In this document: positions 21,808-33,003 of the stretch, piece by piece
Numbering within the stretch: the first letter of the stretch is position 1
How the letters are laid out: every line of letters starts with the position of its first letter
Source: Astropecten irregularis
Taxonomy: Eukaryota > Echinodermata > Asteroidea > Paxillosida > Astropectinidae
NCBI GenBank assembly: GCA_963971285.1
Contig: OZ020244.1
Location: forward strand, 10,726,001 to 10,790,000
Direction of reading: 5' to 3'
Length of the DNA: 64,000 nucleotides
The notes under the pieces: generated by a model
Told to the model about the DNA's origin: nothing
What the model saw: the letters and a program-made list of their open reading frames with translations, nothing else
Database searches by the model: none
Program-made: the position numbers and the translations under genes

Positions 21808-22430
21808 ATTGACTTCCCTGTTACCATGGTAACTGACATGCAATAATGTTAAATTCCTAGTTTCCTATCGTTGAATTTACCATGTTACCATGACAACATT
21901 AAGTGTTTCCGAGATAAATTATCTCAGTAACGTGGAAATTCAAAAGGCAATTCAAGCTTCCGTAATTAAGACACTAGCTGCTGCAAACTGGTCATTAGCC
22001 ACAGGGACCTGGAATTTATCAAATGCTTGGTAGGGCCTGATATGTTTTCATCCTGGCAGGATCCTTATCGAAGGCTACATGACAATTGGAAAAGAACATG
22101 CAAGTAAAGATACACATACACGTAAACGAACAAGAGGGTCAGGACAAAGGGGAGGGGGGAACAAGTGTGGTCAGGGAAAATGGGGTCAAATGTTCTTGTC
22201 CTCTTGTCATTTAACTTTCGATAAAGATCCTGATGAGGATGAAACCGCGGCAGGCTCTACTAAGTCAAAGCATTACAACTGTAAATGTAACTATTATTAT
22301 TATATAAAACAGTTTATGATTTATCAGTTGTTTTTTCAGAGACTGTTTTAGTGCAAGTTCACTTGCTTATTTTTGATGAGGCAGAGTGATTTTTCCTCTA
22401 ATAAAGTTTGTTGACAATTCCAGATAAAAA
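21808..22430. other. Non-coding stretch
   Basis: Decayed continuation of the minisatellite words to about 21940. A weak frame at 22079-22351 (lysine/glycine-rich, then acidic) has no recognisable family. Confidence 0.35.
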
Positions 22431-22431
22431 T

Positions 22432-22520
22432 ACAATTTACTGGAGCGGGATTTGAACCAGTTACCACTGGAATACTGTACCGGTGCTCTACAAACTGAGC
22501 TGTAGATCCAGCCCTATCAG
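22432..22520 (-). mobile_element. SINE head (tRNA-like), reverse orientation
   Basis: On the minus strand this reads GGGCTGGATCTACAGCTCAG, TTTGTAGAGCACCGGTACAG and GGTTCAAATCCCGCTCCA. It therefore contains the same A and B boxes as the SINE at 12201. It directly precedes the Penelope-like element. Confidence 0.65.
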
Positions 22521-22539
22521 GAATGTGAAATTTCAGATA

Positions 22540-23790
22540 GGAATTTTCCTACGTATGATAGAAAGTGAAACCACAGAGGCAGTAAGTGAAGAACTTACTA
22601 GATACTGCCCGAAGCGAAAAACCAAAAGAGGGAGACCACCGACAATGACGGGCTCTATGTTGCAAGAAAACGAAGAAGAAAGGTGGAAACCTTGGATCAG
22701 ATATAAAGACGTGGCGAACAGGACTACCATCAGAAAGATGACCGTTCAGGCCATTAAGTACAGCATGACATATACACTGAAGAACCATATCTGCACGTAT
22801 GACAAAACACTATACAAGCAGCGGGAAGGAGGCGCGATTGGGGTGAGCCTAGCTGGGGAAGTGGCACAGGTATTCATGATCTGGTGGGATCAAGAAGTTT
22901 TGAGAAAGGTGCGGGATAATGGATATGAGTGTATTCTGTACAAACGTTACGTTGATGACATGCTGAGTGTGTTCAGGAGGAGGCGAGCAGAACAGTCCGC
23001 AAAAGAAGTAATGAAAGAAGTTACTGATCTGGCAAACACGATGCATCCGAGTATCCAGGTAACCTTTGATGTATCAGAGAACCATAAAGATGAAAGAATG
23101 CCGGTACTAGATCTGACGATCAGAATGGGAGAAATAAAGAGAGATGATGGGAATAAGTGAAATATACTCCACAGCCACTTCTTGAAACCGATAGCACGTA
23201 GATGCGTGATCCACAAGAACAGTGCTATGAACCCGAGGAGAAAGATGGACATTCTGGTCAATGATTTGACAAGAGTCATGAGGAACATCTCAGTGAACTT
23301 TGGACAAGAAGAACGAATAAAACACATACAACAAAAAAGGTGGTGGAAAAAGCCGGAGAGAGGGTAAAAGCCATCCTGTCAAGATCCAACCCATTCCCAG
23401 GGAACCAATGCCCCGATGATCAGCGTACAGTGTGCCAACAGTACGGCGGAAAAGGAAGATGTAAACAAAGAGAGATAATACACCAGGGAACATGCGATGG
23501 ATGTGGAGAAAGATACATTAGAGAAACAGCAAGGTCACTTGAGAGTACTAGAACACGTCAGAGAGAAGTCATCAGCAGTGCATGAACACATGCAAAACAC
23601 ATGACAATTCCAAGGGATCAAAGTGAAAATACTGAACAAGTGCCCGAGAGATTCCATGCTAAGGCAAGTTATGGAATCAACATACATCAAGAAACCAAAA
23701 CCAGAAATGAACAGAAAAGAGGAATGGATCGATAACCACAGTGGTGTCAAGACTTGTGCGCAGAAGAAGGAAGCATTTTCCATGGGACTA
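22540..23790 (+). pseudogene. Decayed Penelope-like element: reverse transcriptase and GIY-YIG endonuclease remnant
   Basis: The RT part holds KQREGGAIGVSLAGEVAQVFM, YKRYVDDML and MPVLDLTIRM, which are in order the motif 4, motif 5 and following blocks of Penelope-like RTs. An in-frame TGA at 23158 is followed in the same frame by HFLKPIARRCVIHKNSAMNP and VNDLTRVMRNIS, also typical. Two further frame changes (about 23340 and 23590) lead into CDGCGERYIRETARSLESTR, the remains of a GIY-YIG endonuclease, and then RQVMESTYI...EMNRKEEW, its C-terminal end. Penelope-like elements use the GIY-YIG nuclease to open the target and the RT to copy in. The 5' end is truncated near the SINE. Confidence 0.75.
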
Positions 23791-23982
23791 ATGGCGTGTC
23801 GACGCGTCCCCAAGGGTCATGTGCATTGCCTCACATCGAGGGTAAGACAACAACACGCGCTGGAGTATTCTACGACTCATTCAGCAAATACACCTGACGA
23901 GGGGAGGGAGACGCCCACAAATTTGTAACAATAAAAAGTATTAATACAGGGGAAAATGGCTTTGATAGAAATCAAAAAGTAA

Positions 23983-26690
23983 ACTAGAGGTTGTGTCTGT
24001 TGAAAACAGAACACATGGCTTTTTCGCATATGATATAGAATATTTCTCAAATTAAATACACATCGCTGTTGTTGTTTGATTCAGCAAATAAATGATATCG
24101 TCTTCGGGAAATGATTTCTCGTTTTAATCAAAAGAGGGCGTTATTCAAAACCGCGCGCTCGGAAACTGAATCCTGCATTACGGGTGCAGCCAAGTAAATA
24201 CATGTAGTGGTAAAATGGGTCCGCCGAGCTCATGAATAAAAGTTAAGCACTCAATATATTTGAAATAAGAGAGTTGTAAGAGCTATGAAAATGAAGGATT
24301 TAAGAAATACGGCACTGGACCTCCTGCCTGGACTCTGGGCTTCCATTTGTGAGCATTTTTGATGCAATTGGGTGAGAAAGTGGGTTTATTTTAGCCGCTT
24401 TGCAGAGGGATGTTTTTTTTTATGGCTTCTTTGACTGGAGTGATCAGTACCTTGTTTTAGGGGTGGTCAGCTGAGAATGAGTATAACTCATAAATTCAAC
24501 GGTCACCCTACCATAAAATGAAAAAAAATGAAAGGTTACATGTTCATCATCATTTTTCTGTGCAACTTAAACAGCTGTGAGAGTTCTGTATATTTTTTAA
24601 CGATTTTTGAAGTTTGGGGATTTATCACTGTTTTCCACGGGAGTTTATTTACTTGGGTGCAACCTTACGTACTGAAAACGGTATAAGTATATTAATGCGC
24701 GTGCGCGGTTGTCTGGTCAAAACACGGCTCAAAATCAGCATTTACGCTGCTTTGCTGGCAACTATGATAAGGAAGTAAATGAAAAAAACGGCATATATAA
24801 TCCAGGCAATCAAACTTCTGAACGCGCCTTGTATTTATGTTGTTTAAATCGTATGTTTTTTTTAATGACCAATGTTTTCGCGTACAGAGCAACCTACATC
24901 GATAGCATTTCGATTAAGATTTGGTGCTGGTATTAAATGATATATAAAAGGAACTGCGTGCAAACTATATCAAGTTGTAAACGACGTTTTGTGTCACGCA
25001 ATCGGACATGTGCATTGTATGTTATACACAGTGAATTGCGTACGTAGGCCTACATGTACACTGTACATAGTGTATGGGAAATTGATCGAGCTTTATGTTT
25101 TGTACAACGACCAAGTTCACGTAATCTGTGTACAAAGTGAATGGGCTATAAACTATTTAAAAAAAATCATATAAAATCAAGTTTTGACTTTATGATAATG
25201 AAAAGTTTCGGGAGACAACTACCCTATATGGACTTCATGCAGACCAAGTTTGGTTACGATCGAGTGTTTAAAAGTGACAAAAGTGGGGTGCAGAAAAAAA
25301 CGTGTACAAAGTCTACGGGCCACAGAACAAACTCAAATACAATACTAGAGGTTGTGTCTGTTGAAAACAGAACACATGGCTTTTCCGCATATGATATAGA
25401 ATATTTCTCAAATTAAATACACATCGCTGATGTTGTTTGATTCAGCAAATGAATGATATATCGTCTTCGGGAAATGATTTCTCGTTTTAATCAAAAGAGG
25501 GCGTTATTCAAAACCGTGCGCTCGGAAAACTGAATCCTGCATTACGGGTGCAGCCGGCCAAGTAAATACATGTAGTGGCCAAATGGGTCCGCCGACGGAG
25601 CTCATTCATAAAAGTTAAGCACTCAATATATTTGAAATAAGAGAGTTGTGAGAGCTTTAAAAATGAAGGATTGAAGAAATACGGCACTGGACCTCCTGCC
25701 CGGTCTCTGGGCTTTCATTTGTGACCATTTTTGATGCAATTGGGTGAGAAAGTGGGTCTATTTCAGCCGCTTTGCAGAGGGATGTTTTTTTTTAATGGCT
25801 TCTTTGACTGGAGTGATCCGTACCTTGTTTTAGGGGTGGTCAGCTGAGAATGAGTATAACTCAAAAATTCAACGGTCACCCTACCATAAAATGAAAAGAA
25901 AATGAAAGGTTACATGTTCATCGTCATTTTTCTGTGCAACTTGAACAGCTGTGAGAGTTCTGTATATTTTTTAACGATTTTTGAAGTTTGGGGATTTACC
26001 ACTGTTGTCCGCGGGAGTTTATTTACTTGGGTGCAACCTTACGTACTGAAAACGGTATAACTAGATTGCTGCGCGTGCGCGGTTGTCTGGTCAAAACACG
26101 GCTCATAATCAGCATTTACGCTGCTTTGCTGGCAAATATGATAAGGAAGTAAATGAAAAAACGGCGTATATAATCCAGGCAATCAATCATCTTAACGGGC
26201 CTTGTATTTATGTTGTTTAAATCGTATGTTTTTTTCATGACCAATATTTTCGCGTACAGAGCAACCTACATCGATAGCATTTCGATTAAGATTTGGGGCT
26301 GGTATTTAATGATATATAAAAGGAATTACGTGCAAACTATGGCAAGTGTAAACGACGTTTTGTGTCACGGAATCGGACAGCGGCATTGTATGTTATGCAC
26401 AGTGAATTGCGCACTAGGCCTACATGTACACTGTACATAGTGTATGGGAAATTGATCGAGCTTTATGTTTTGTACAACGACCTCGTTCACGTAATCTGTG
26501 TACAAGTTTTGACATCATGATGATGAAAAGTTTCGGGAGACAACTACTCTATACGGACTTCATGCAGACCAAGTTTGGTTACGACTTACGATCGAGTGTT
26601 TAAAAAGGACAAAAGTGGGGTGCAGAAAAAAACGTGTACAAAGTCTATGGGCCACAGAACAAACTCAAATACAATACTAGAGTTTATGGC
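23983..26690 (+). repeat. Direct duplication of a 1.36-kb non-coding unit
   Basis: Unit 1 (about 23983-25348) and unit 2 (about 25349-26683) run parallel from AGGTTGTGTCTGTTGAAAAC through TCGATAGCATTTCGATTAAG to AACAAACTCAAATACAATAC. They differ by small indels and substitutions. Both start with a hairpin-forming TGTGTCTGTT...AACAGAACACA and CTTTTCCGCATATGATAT. Parts recur at 28.02-28.7 kb and 31.36-31.75 kb, so this is a dispersed element family and not a single-locus satellite. Short frames inside have no recognisable motif. Confidence 0.8.
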
Positions 26691-26744
26691 TGTTAAAAAC
26701 AGCACATAAGGCTTTTCCGCATATGATATCAATTCCTTTTCAAT

Positions 26745-27700
26745 AAGAATTTTGCCACTATAAGAACGACATTCCCTAACATTGCCCTTTGGTAAAAAAT
26801 ATTTTTTCTTAAACGAGAAGCTACTTCTTGTTTGACCGGAAGTAGAGGTCATAGGGGTCAACCAATGTGTCACATTTAAGAAAGACCTTGCTTAACATTG
26901 ACTTTTGGTGAAAGAACCATGATCCTAGCTCTTAACACTTTTAAATGAGGAGCTACTTCCGGTTTGACCAGAAGCAGAGGTCACAGAGGTCAAGCAATGT
27001 GTCACAATTAAGAAAGACCTTGCTTAACATTGATATCTGGTGAAAGAATCATAACCCTAGCTCTTACCACTTTTAAATGAGGAGCTACTTCCGGTTTGAC
27101 CGGAAGTAGAGGTCACAGAGGTCAAGCAATGTGTCACAAAGAAAGACCTTGCCTAACATTGATATTTGGCGAAAGAATCATGGTTATAGCTTTTACAACT
27201 TTTAAATGACAAGCTACTTCCTGTTTGACCGGAAGTAGAGGCAACAAAGGTCAAGCAATGTGTCACAAAGAATGATCTTGCCTAACATTGATATTTAGTG
27301 AAAGAATCATGATTGTAGCTCATAACACTTTTACATGAGGATCAACTTCCGGTTTGACCGGAAGTAGAGGTCACCGAGGTCAAGTTATGTGTCTCAAAGA
27401 AAGATCTTGCCTAACATTGATATTTAGTGAAAGAAACATGATCCTAGCTCTTATCACTTTCAAATGAGGAGCAACTTCCGGTATAACCGGAAGTAAAGGT
27501 CACCGAGGTCAAATGATGTATCACAATGAAAGACCTTGCCAAACATTGACTTTTGGTGAAAGAATCATGATCCTAGCTCTTACCACTTTTAAATGAGGAG
27601 CTACTTCCTGATTGACCGGAAGTAGAGGTCACAGAGGTCAAGTAATGTGTCACAAAGAAAGACCCTGCCTAACAATCACTTTTGGTAAAAGAATCAACTT
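26745..27700. repeat. Seven-copy tandem repeat (126-133 bp) with inverted CCGGAAGT sites and AGGTCA direct repeats
   Basis: Units centred at about 26830, 26960, 27093, 27219, 27352, 27481 and 27610. Each has ACTTCC(G/T)G, a short spacer and CCGGAAGT as an inverted pair, then AGGTCA, three bases and AGGTCA. The rest of the unit includes ACCTTGCCTAACATTGATAT and ATGATCCTAGCTCTTACCAC. No ORF spans it. Confidence 0.85.
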
Positions 27701-28020
27701 AATATCTCAAACGGTTGATTTATTGTTGATTTTTAAAAGATTTTGATTATTAAATTCAAATCGCTTGTCACGTGACACCTGATGACGTCATAATGACGAA
27801 AAGTTTTGGGAGACAACTTCTCTATAGGGACTTTGTTTGGGCCAAGTTTGGTTAAGATCGGCTGTTTTAAAGTGCCCAAAATGGGGTCTATAATTTTTGG
27901 CGACAAGAAGAAGAGGAAGAAAAAAAAAAAACAGAACAAAAACAAAGGCTTTTCGCTTGCGCAAAAAAAGCCAAAAAAACAGAACAAAAACAAAGGGTTT
28001 TCGCTTGCGCGGAAAACCCA
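27701..28020. repeat. Module with CACGTG, a purine tract and GC-loop hairpins
   Basis: GTCACGTGACACCTGATGAC at about 27767 leads to GGGAGACAACTTCTCTATAG, then a long A/G tract and two hairpins with GCTTTTCGCTTGCGC (27948-27970 and 27997-28018). The module repeats at 29.40-29.62, 31.66-31.91 and, diverged, at 48.02-48.25 kb. Confidence 0.7.
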
Positions 28021-28960
28021 ACTAGAGGTTGTGTCTGTTTAAAACAGAACACATGGCTTTTCCGCATAATGATATAAAATGTTTCTCCAATTAAAACACA
28101 TCACTTATTTTGTTTGATTGAGACAGATTTTTTAAAAGTGACCGTATCTAAATGTAGAAAACTTGATTTAAACAAATCACTTTTGGAGTTTTGAAGTGTG
28201 CCCCGTTAATCTTACGTCAGGTGTCTTGGCCACATAAAGTGGTTTTATAGAACGATGTGTGACTGTGTGCCATATAGATGCCAACGGGTAAACACTGCTG
28301 TCTGACAACAAAGCACCCCTGGCATGGTCTAAAGAATAACAGTCATCCGAGCAGACGGTTTTGAATGGGGCCCTCTTTTGATTAAAACAAGCAACTATGT
28401 ACTTTGATTAATCAAAAGAGGGCGCCATTCAAAACCGTGTGCTCGGATTACCGATTCATGCATTACTGAAAACGGTCTAAGTAGATTGTTGCGCGTGCGT
28501 GGTTGTCTTGTCAAAAGCAGCATTTACGCTTTAAGAAACTCTGATAAGGAAAAGAAGGAGAACCCGGCATATATAAAGCAGGCAAACAACCTTTTGCGCG
28601 CCTGGCATGAATGGTGTTTCAATCGTATGTTTCATTTTATGACCAAAACGTCATTGGGCTAGCATGAGAAAGATTTAATAATAATAAAATTCAAGTGATG
28701 ACGCCGTCGTGACGTAACTTCATAATAACGATCCGCAACTTCCATTTCCCCAACCGACCAATTTTCGAGGCGATCGGCCGTTTCTACTGTTATAAAATAT
28801 GCAATCTTTATGACGTCATGATGACATCACCGATGTTTTGTCTATGCAGTGTTCATCTATGGTGTATGCTTAAGAATTATCAAAAAAAATTCAAAGATAT
28901 CTTGTTTTGTTTACTTGATATCGTTAAAAGAACTTTAATAACCCAACATTTCAATAAATC
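28021..28960. repeat. Partial copy of the 1.36-kb unit and non-coding sequence
   Basis: 28021-28080 repeats the AGGTTGTGTCTGTT...GCTTTTCCGCAT start of the unit. The GAGGGCG...CAAAACCG and CGCGTGCGTGGTTGTCT words follow at about 28430 and 28490. No gene seen. Confidence 0.5.
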
Positions 28961-29420
28961 ATTAAAAATCAGAGAATGACGTCATGATGACGTCATTGCA
29001 ATTTTAGATATACCACTTCCCGACTTAGATACATACCAAGTTTCAACTCAATCAAACTTAAGGTTCGTTCATAATTGATGTCTGAAGTTTGCCCCTTTAA
29101 GACACTGTCACGTGACACCTGATGACGTCATGATGACGTCATTGAAATTTTTCGATATAACACTTCCCGACTTAAATACATACCAAGTTTCAACTCAATC
29201 AAACTTAGGGTTCGTTCATAATTGATGTCTGAAGTTTGCCCCTTTAAGACACTGTCACGTGACACCTGATGACGCCATGATGACGTCATTGAAATTTTTC
29301 GATATAACACTTCCCGACTTAGATACATACCAAGTTTCAACTCAATCAAACTAAGGGTTCGTTCATAATTGATGTCTGAAGTTTGCCCCTTTAAGGCACT
29401 GTCACGTGACACCTGATGAC
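28960..29420. repeat. 147-bp tandem repeat carrying CACGTG and paired TGACGTCA
   Basis: Three units. GTCACGTGACACCTGATGAC occurs at about 29107, 29254 and 29401, exactly 147 apart, each followed by TGACGTCATGATGACGTCAT or a near match. The rest of the unit is TACCAAGTTTCAACTCAATC and GTTCGTTCATAATTGATGTC. The reverse-strand frame through two units is a by-product of the repeat. Confidence 0.85.
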
Positions 29421-29689
29421 GTCATAATGACGAAAAGTTTCGGGAGACAACTACCCTATATGGACTTCCTACATACCAAGTTTGTTTAAGATCAGCTGTT
29501 TAAAAGTGACCAAAGTGGCGTGTAGAATGCCCCTGTACAAAGTCTATACGAAATCTCCAGGAAGAAGAGGAAGAAAAAAGTAGACATCTATGGCTGTTGC
29601 AAACAGCACATAGGGCTTTTCCGCATATGATATAATAAATTGAATTACAAATATAAACTGTTATACAAAGAAAGGGATCCCTTTATGGA

Positions 29690-29965
29690 CAAGTTAAAAA
29701 AAAGAATCATGATCCTAGGTCTTACCACTTTGGAATGAGGAGCTACTTCCTGTTTAACCGGAAGTAGAGGTCACAGAGGTCAAGCATTGTGTCACAAAGA
29801 AAGACCTTGCCTAACATTGATATTTGGTAAAAGAATCATGATCCTAGCTCTTACCACTTTAAAATAATGAGGTAATTCCTGTTTGACCAGAAGTAGAGGT
29901 CACAGAGGTCAAGTAATGTGTCAAAAAGAAAGACCGTGCCTAACAATCACTTTTGGTGAAAGAAC
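29690..29965. repeat. Two further copies of the 126-133-bp unit
   Basis: Same CCGGAAGT/AGGTCA module as at 26.75-27.70 kb, with units centred at about 29752 and 29881. The second has a decayed CCAGAAGT half-site. Confidence 0.8.
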
Positions 29966-30234
29966 CAACTTAATATCTCAAACCGTTGATTTTTTGTAGA
30001 TTTTTAAAGATTTGATTATTAAATTCAAATCGCTAGTCACATGACACCTGATGATCGACGTCATGATGATGAAAAGTTTTGGCCAACAAGTGTCCAACAA
30101 GTGTCCAGGCTTCACTGCGCATGCTCCGCGGACACTATTTGGCAACGGACACCTTTTGCCATGACACCGTGCCCGGCCCATGGCCCCTCGGAAATTGTTT
30201 CATCGATCATGCCCTCAAAATCATTTTGTCAAGA

Positions 30235-30530
30235 GCATTACGTCAACTCGCAAACATTGCGTCATCTCGCAAACATTGCGTCAACTCGCAAACATTGCGT
30301 CAACTCGCAAACATTACGTCAACTCGCAAACATTACGTCAACTCGCAAACATTACGTCAACTAACAAACATTGCGTTAATTAACTCGCAAATATTGCGTC
30401 AACTCGCAAACATTACGTCAACTCGCAACATTACGTCAACTCGCAAACATTACGTCAACTCACAAACATTACGTCAACTCGCAAACATTACGTCAACTCG
30501 CAAACATTACGCCAACTCGCAAACATTAAT
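30235..30530 (+). repeat. 19-bp minisatellite
   Basis: About 15 copies of CATTACGTCAACTCGCAAA, with CATTGCGTC variants mostly at the 5' end. Open frames through it are low-complexity repeat translations and not genes. Confidence 0.9.
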
Positions 30531-31660
30531 TGTTAATAATTCTGAAAATTCAACAGACATACGGATTCGACAATGAACATTGAAGTTTTACATATTGTAA
30601 ACAATGTTTTACACATGTTTTGGGAAATTGAGTCGATCGAGCATCACGTTGTATGTTTTACTATGATCATTGTTTTCATGTCAATCGGGTAGCGTGAGAA
30701 AGATTGAAAAATTCATAAAAAATTTAGTGATGAAGTTGTCATGACTTCATTATTACAATCGCCAACCTCTATTTCCCAAACCTACCAATTTTCGAGGCGA
30801 TCGGCGGTTCCTTCTATGTGTTATTAAAATTGTTTGAAAATGATATTAAAAAAAAGTACGTGCATTGTCTATGAGGGAAAATATAGTTTTGAGTCAACGA
30901 TCAATCGGACATCACGTCCCGACCAAGTGCGCAAGTCAAAGTCGGGCCCCCGGCGGTTCAGCAGCGGCTAAGCGGCATCGGCACGCCGCCCATCCACCGA
31001 CCGTGGTCCGCCGGTTTATGGTGGTTGCCACTATGAAACGGCCGTGTAAAACGGACCACCGTGTAACAATGGTCGTCAAGCCGACTGTATTTTGCATTGA
31101 AATAGGCCTACGGAATAGAATATTTATACAAAATTATATCGAGAACATGAAATCACTCTGATGACACTTAAGTCTAGGGGAAAGGACGTAACAATATGTC
31201 ACGTAATTTGTTCATGTGTAAAACTCATCATATTGCCAAGTACAAAAAAAAAACAAATTTTGTATCATTGCACTTTCCATACAACTCTTCCCAAGTATTA
31301 AGTTGTACATTTATAGCTAATATTAATGCGACCTATAAAATGACGTACAATACGGCAACCTACATCGATAGCATTTCGATATTTGGTGCTGGTATTTAAC
31401 GATATAAATAGTCTTACATGAAAATGTCTATGGGAACATTATAAACGAAGTTTTGATCGAGTCACGCAATCCGCGGACATTATTATGAATGCCATATAAA
31501 CACAGTGCAGTGAATTGCGTACGTACAATGCAGTGTACATGTATGGGGAGAGTTGAGTCATTCAAGCATCATATGTTTTGTACACGACCATATTGTCACG
31601 TAATCTGTGTACAAAGTTAACGGGCTGTGAGAAATATTAAAAAAATCATATAAAATCAAG
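30531..31660. other. Non-coding stretch with fragments of the dispersed unit
   Basis: Contains CCTACATCGATAGCATTTCG at about 31361, shared with 24893 and 26261. A GC-richer patch at 30940-31080 has no recognised gene. Confidence 0.4.
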
Positions 31661-31910
31661 TTTTGACGTCATGATGCCGAAAAGTTTCGGGAGACAACTA
31701 CCCTATATGGACTTCCTTCAGACCAAGTTTGGTTAAAATCGGCTGTTTAAAAAAAGTCTATGGTAACTCAAGCGACAGGAAGAGGAAGAGGAAGAGGAAG
31801 AAGAAAGAAAAAAAAAACAGAACAGAAATAAAGGCTTTTCGCTTGCGCGAAAAAGCCAAAAAAAAAAACAGAACAAAATAAAGGGTTTTCGCTTGCGCGA
31901 AAACCCCCCC
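31660..31910. repeat. Hairpin-ended module copy
   Basis: GACGTCATGATGCCGAAAAG, then GGGAGACAACTACCCTATAT, then a purine tract (AGGAAGAGGAAGAGG) and two hairpins around GCTTTTCGCTTGCGCGAAAA (about 31830) and GGGTTTTCGCTTGCGCGAAA (about 31883). Confidence 0.7.
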
Positions 31911-32189
31911 AAAAAAACATTACAAAAACAAACTAAGGCCGTGTCCGAAACGGCCTTCCAGAGCTACGGCTAGGTCTATTGTCTAGGTTTCTGCGCGTAC
32001 TTCCAATTGAGCGAAGACCTAGACCTAGCTAGCTCTAGACAACAGATTCGGATGCAGCCTAAAATAAATCTAAGCATAGTTAAAAAAAACTTTAAGAAGA
32101 TTGTAAAAGATCATAACCATACAGAAAAGATTAAAATAATGCCAGAATAAAAGTGTTGTTAAAAACCTTATCGTAAAAAAAATCATCAT

Positions 32190-33003
32190 GCAATTTAATG
32201 GCCCTGCCCGTAAAAGATGAACGGTATTGGTTCGTGTGTGCAGCCAGTGGCCTAATACTACCACTGCGCAGTATAATCCTCAAACCGGCTGTGGAGGGGA
32301 TGGCCAGCATCTCCCCACACCAGTTTAAGTTTATCGCGCAAATGTTGGTTGTAGACCGTATCCATCGGTGGCAAACACTCCCCGATTATCCTACCAGTTC
32401 GCTTGATAGTGTCATCAATTACTTTTTTAACTTTCTTGTCAGCATTTCCAGCCCAACATTACAAACAGTAAGCCCATACACTACGAATAACTGAGTCATA
32501 TAATGTCATCTTGATTTCCTTTCTGACATCAAATGTGTTAGATTTTCGTAGACAGTACATTCTATAGTTTAGTCTTTTCCCTACATGCCTCACGTGTTTG
32601 CTCCAGTCTAACCTATCATCAAAAACAACTCCAAGATACTTATACTCATCAATACGTTCAATTTCGCATCCATCAATAGTTACTTGGTTCGGCACCACCT
32701 TGTGTGACTTGCGGAAATCGATAAACATTTCTTTTGTCTTTGATAAATTAAGTGATAGGAAGTTACGTTTAAAATAATCCACAAACCGACCTATTTGATC
32801 CATGTACACGGTATCATTATCTTTTAGTATCAGACCAATAAGTGCAGTATCATCAGCATATTTATTTAGTGGGCAACCAACATTAGTAGAGCGTATATCT
32901 GCTGTATAAACAGTAAACAAAAACGGGGCTAGTACAGTACCCTGGAGGGCACCGGTGTTAGAAACAATAACATCAGAATGAATGGAATTACTAAGACGAA
33001 CAC
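32190..33003 (-). pseudogene. CR1/L2-like LINE reverse transcriptase, decayed
   Basis: On the minus strand: GALQGTVLAPFLFTVYTADI, KYADDTALIGLI, LSLNLSKTKEMFIDFRKS and YKYLGVVFDDRLDW, the same family as 2-724. An in-frame TAA near 32459 interrupts the frame within the CL-CWAGN block. The C-terminal residues continue in frame (TGRIIGECLPPMDTV), and a later frame change near 32270 leads to a QYRSSFTGRAIKLHD end. The 5' part of the RT and the endonuclease are missing, as is common for 5'-truncated LINE insertions. Confidence 0.8.

Noticed and set aside
27733..28042. Phe/Lys-rich small proteins
   Set aside because: Translations of A/G and T/C tracts around hairpins.
29128..29412. A 94-codon minus-strand gene with duplicated peptide
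   Set aside because: Its period is the 147-bp DNA repeat, which is divisible by three, and it has no known motif.
30041..30576. Protein genes of 67-165 codons
   Set aside because: They are translations of the 19-bp tandem repeat in three frames.
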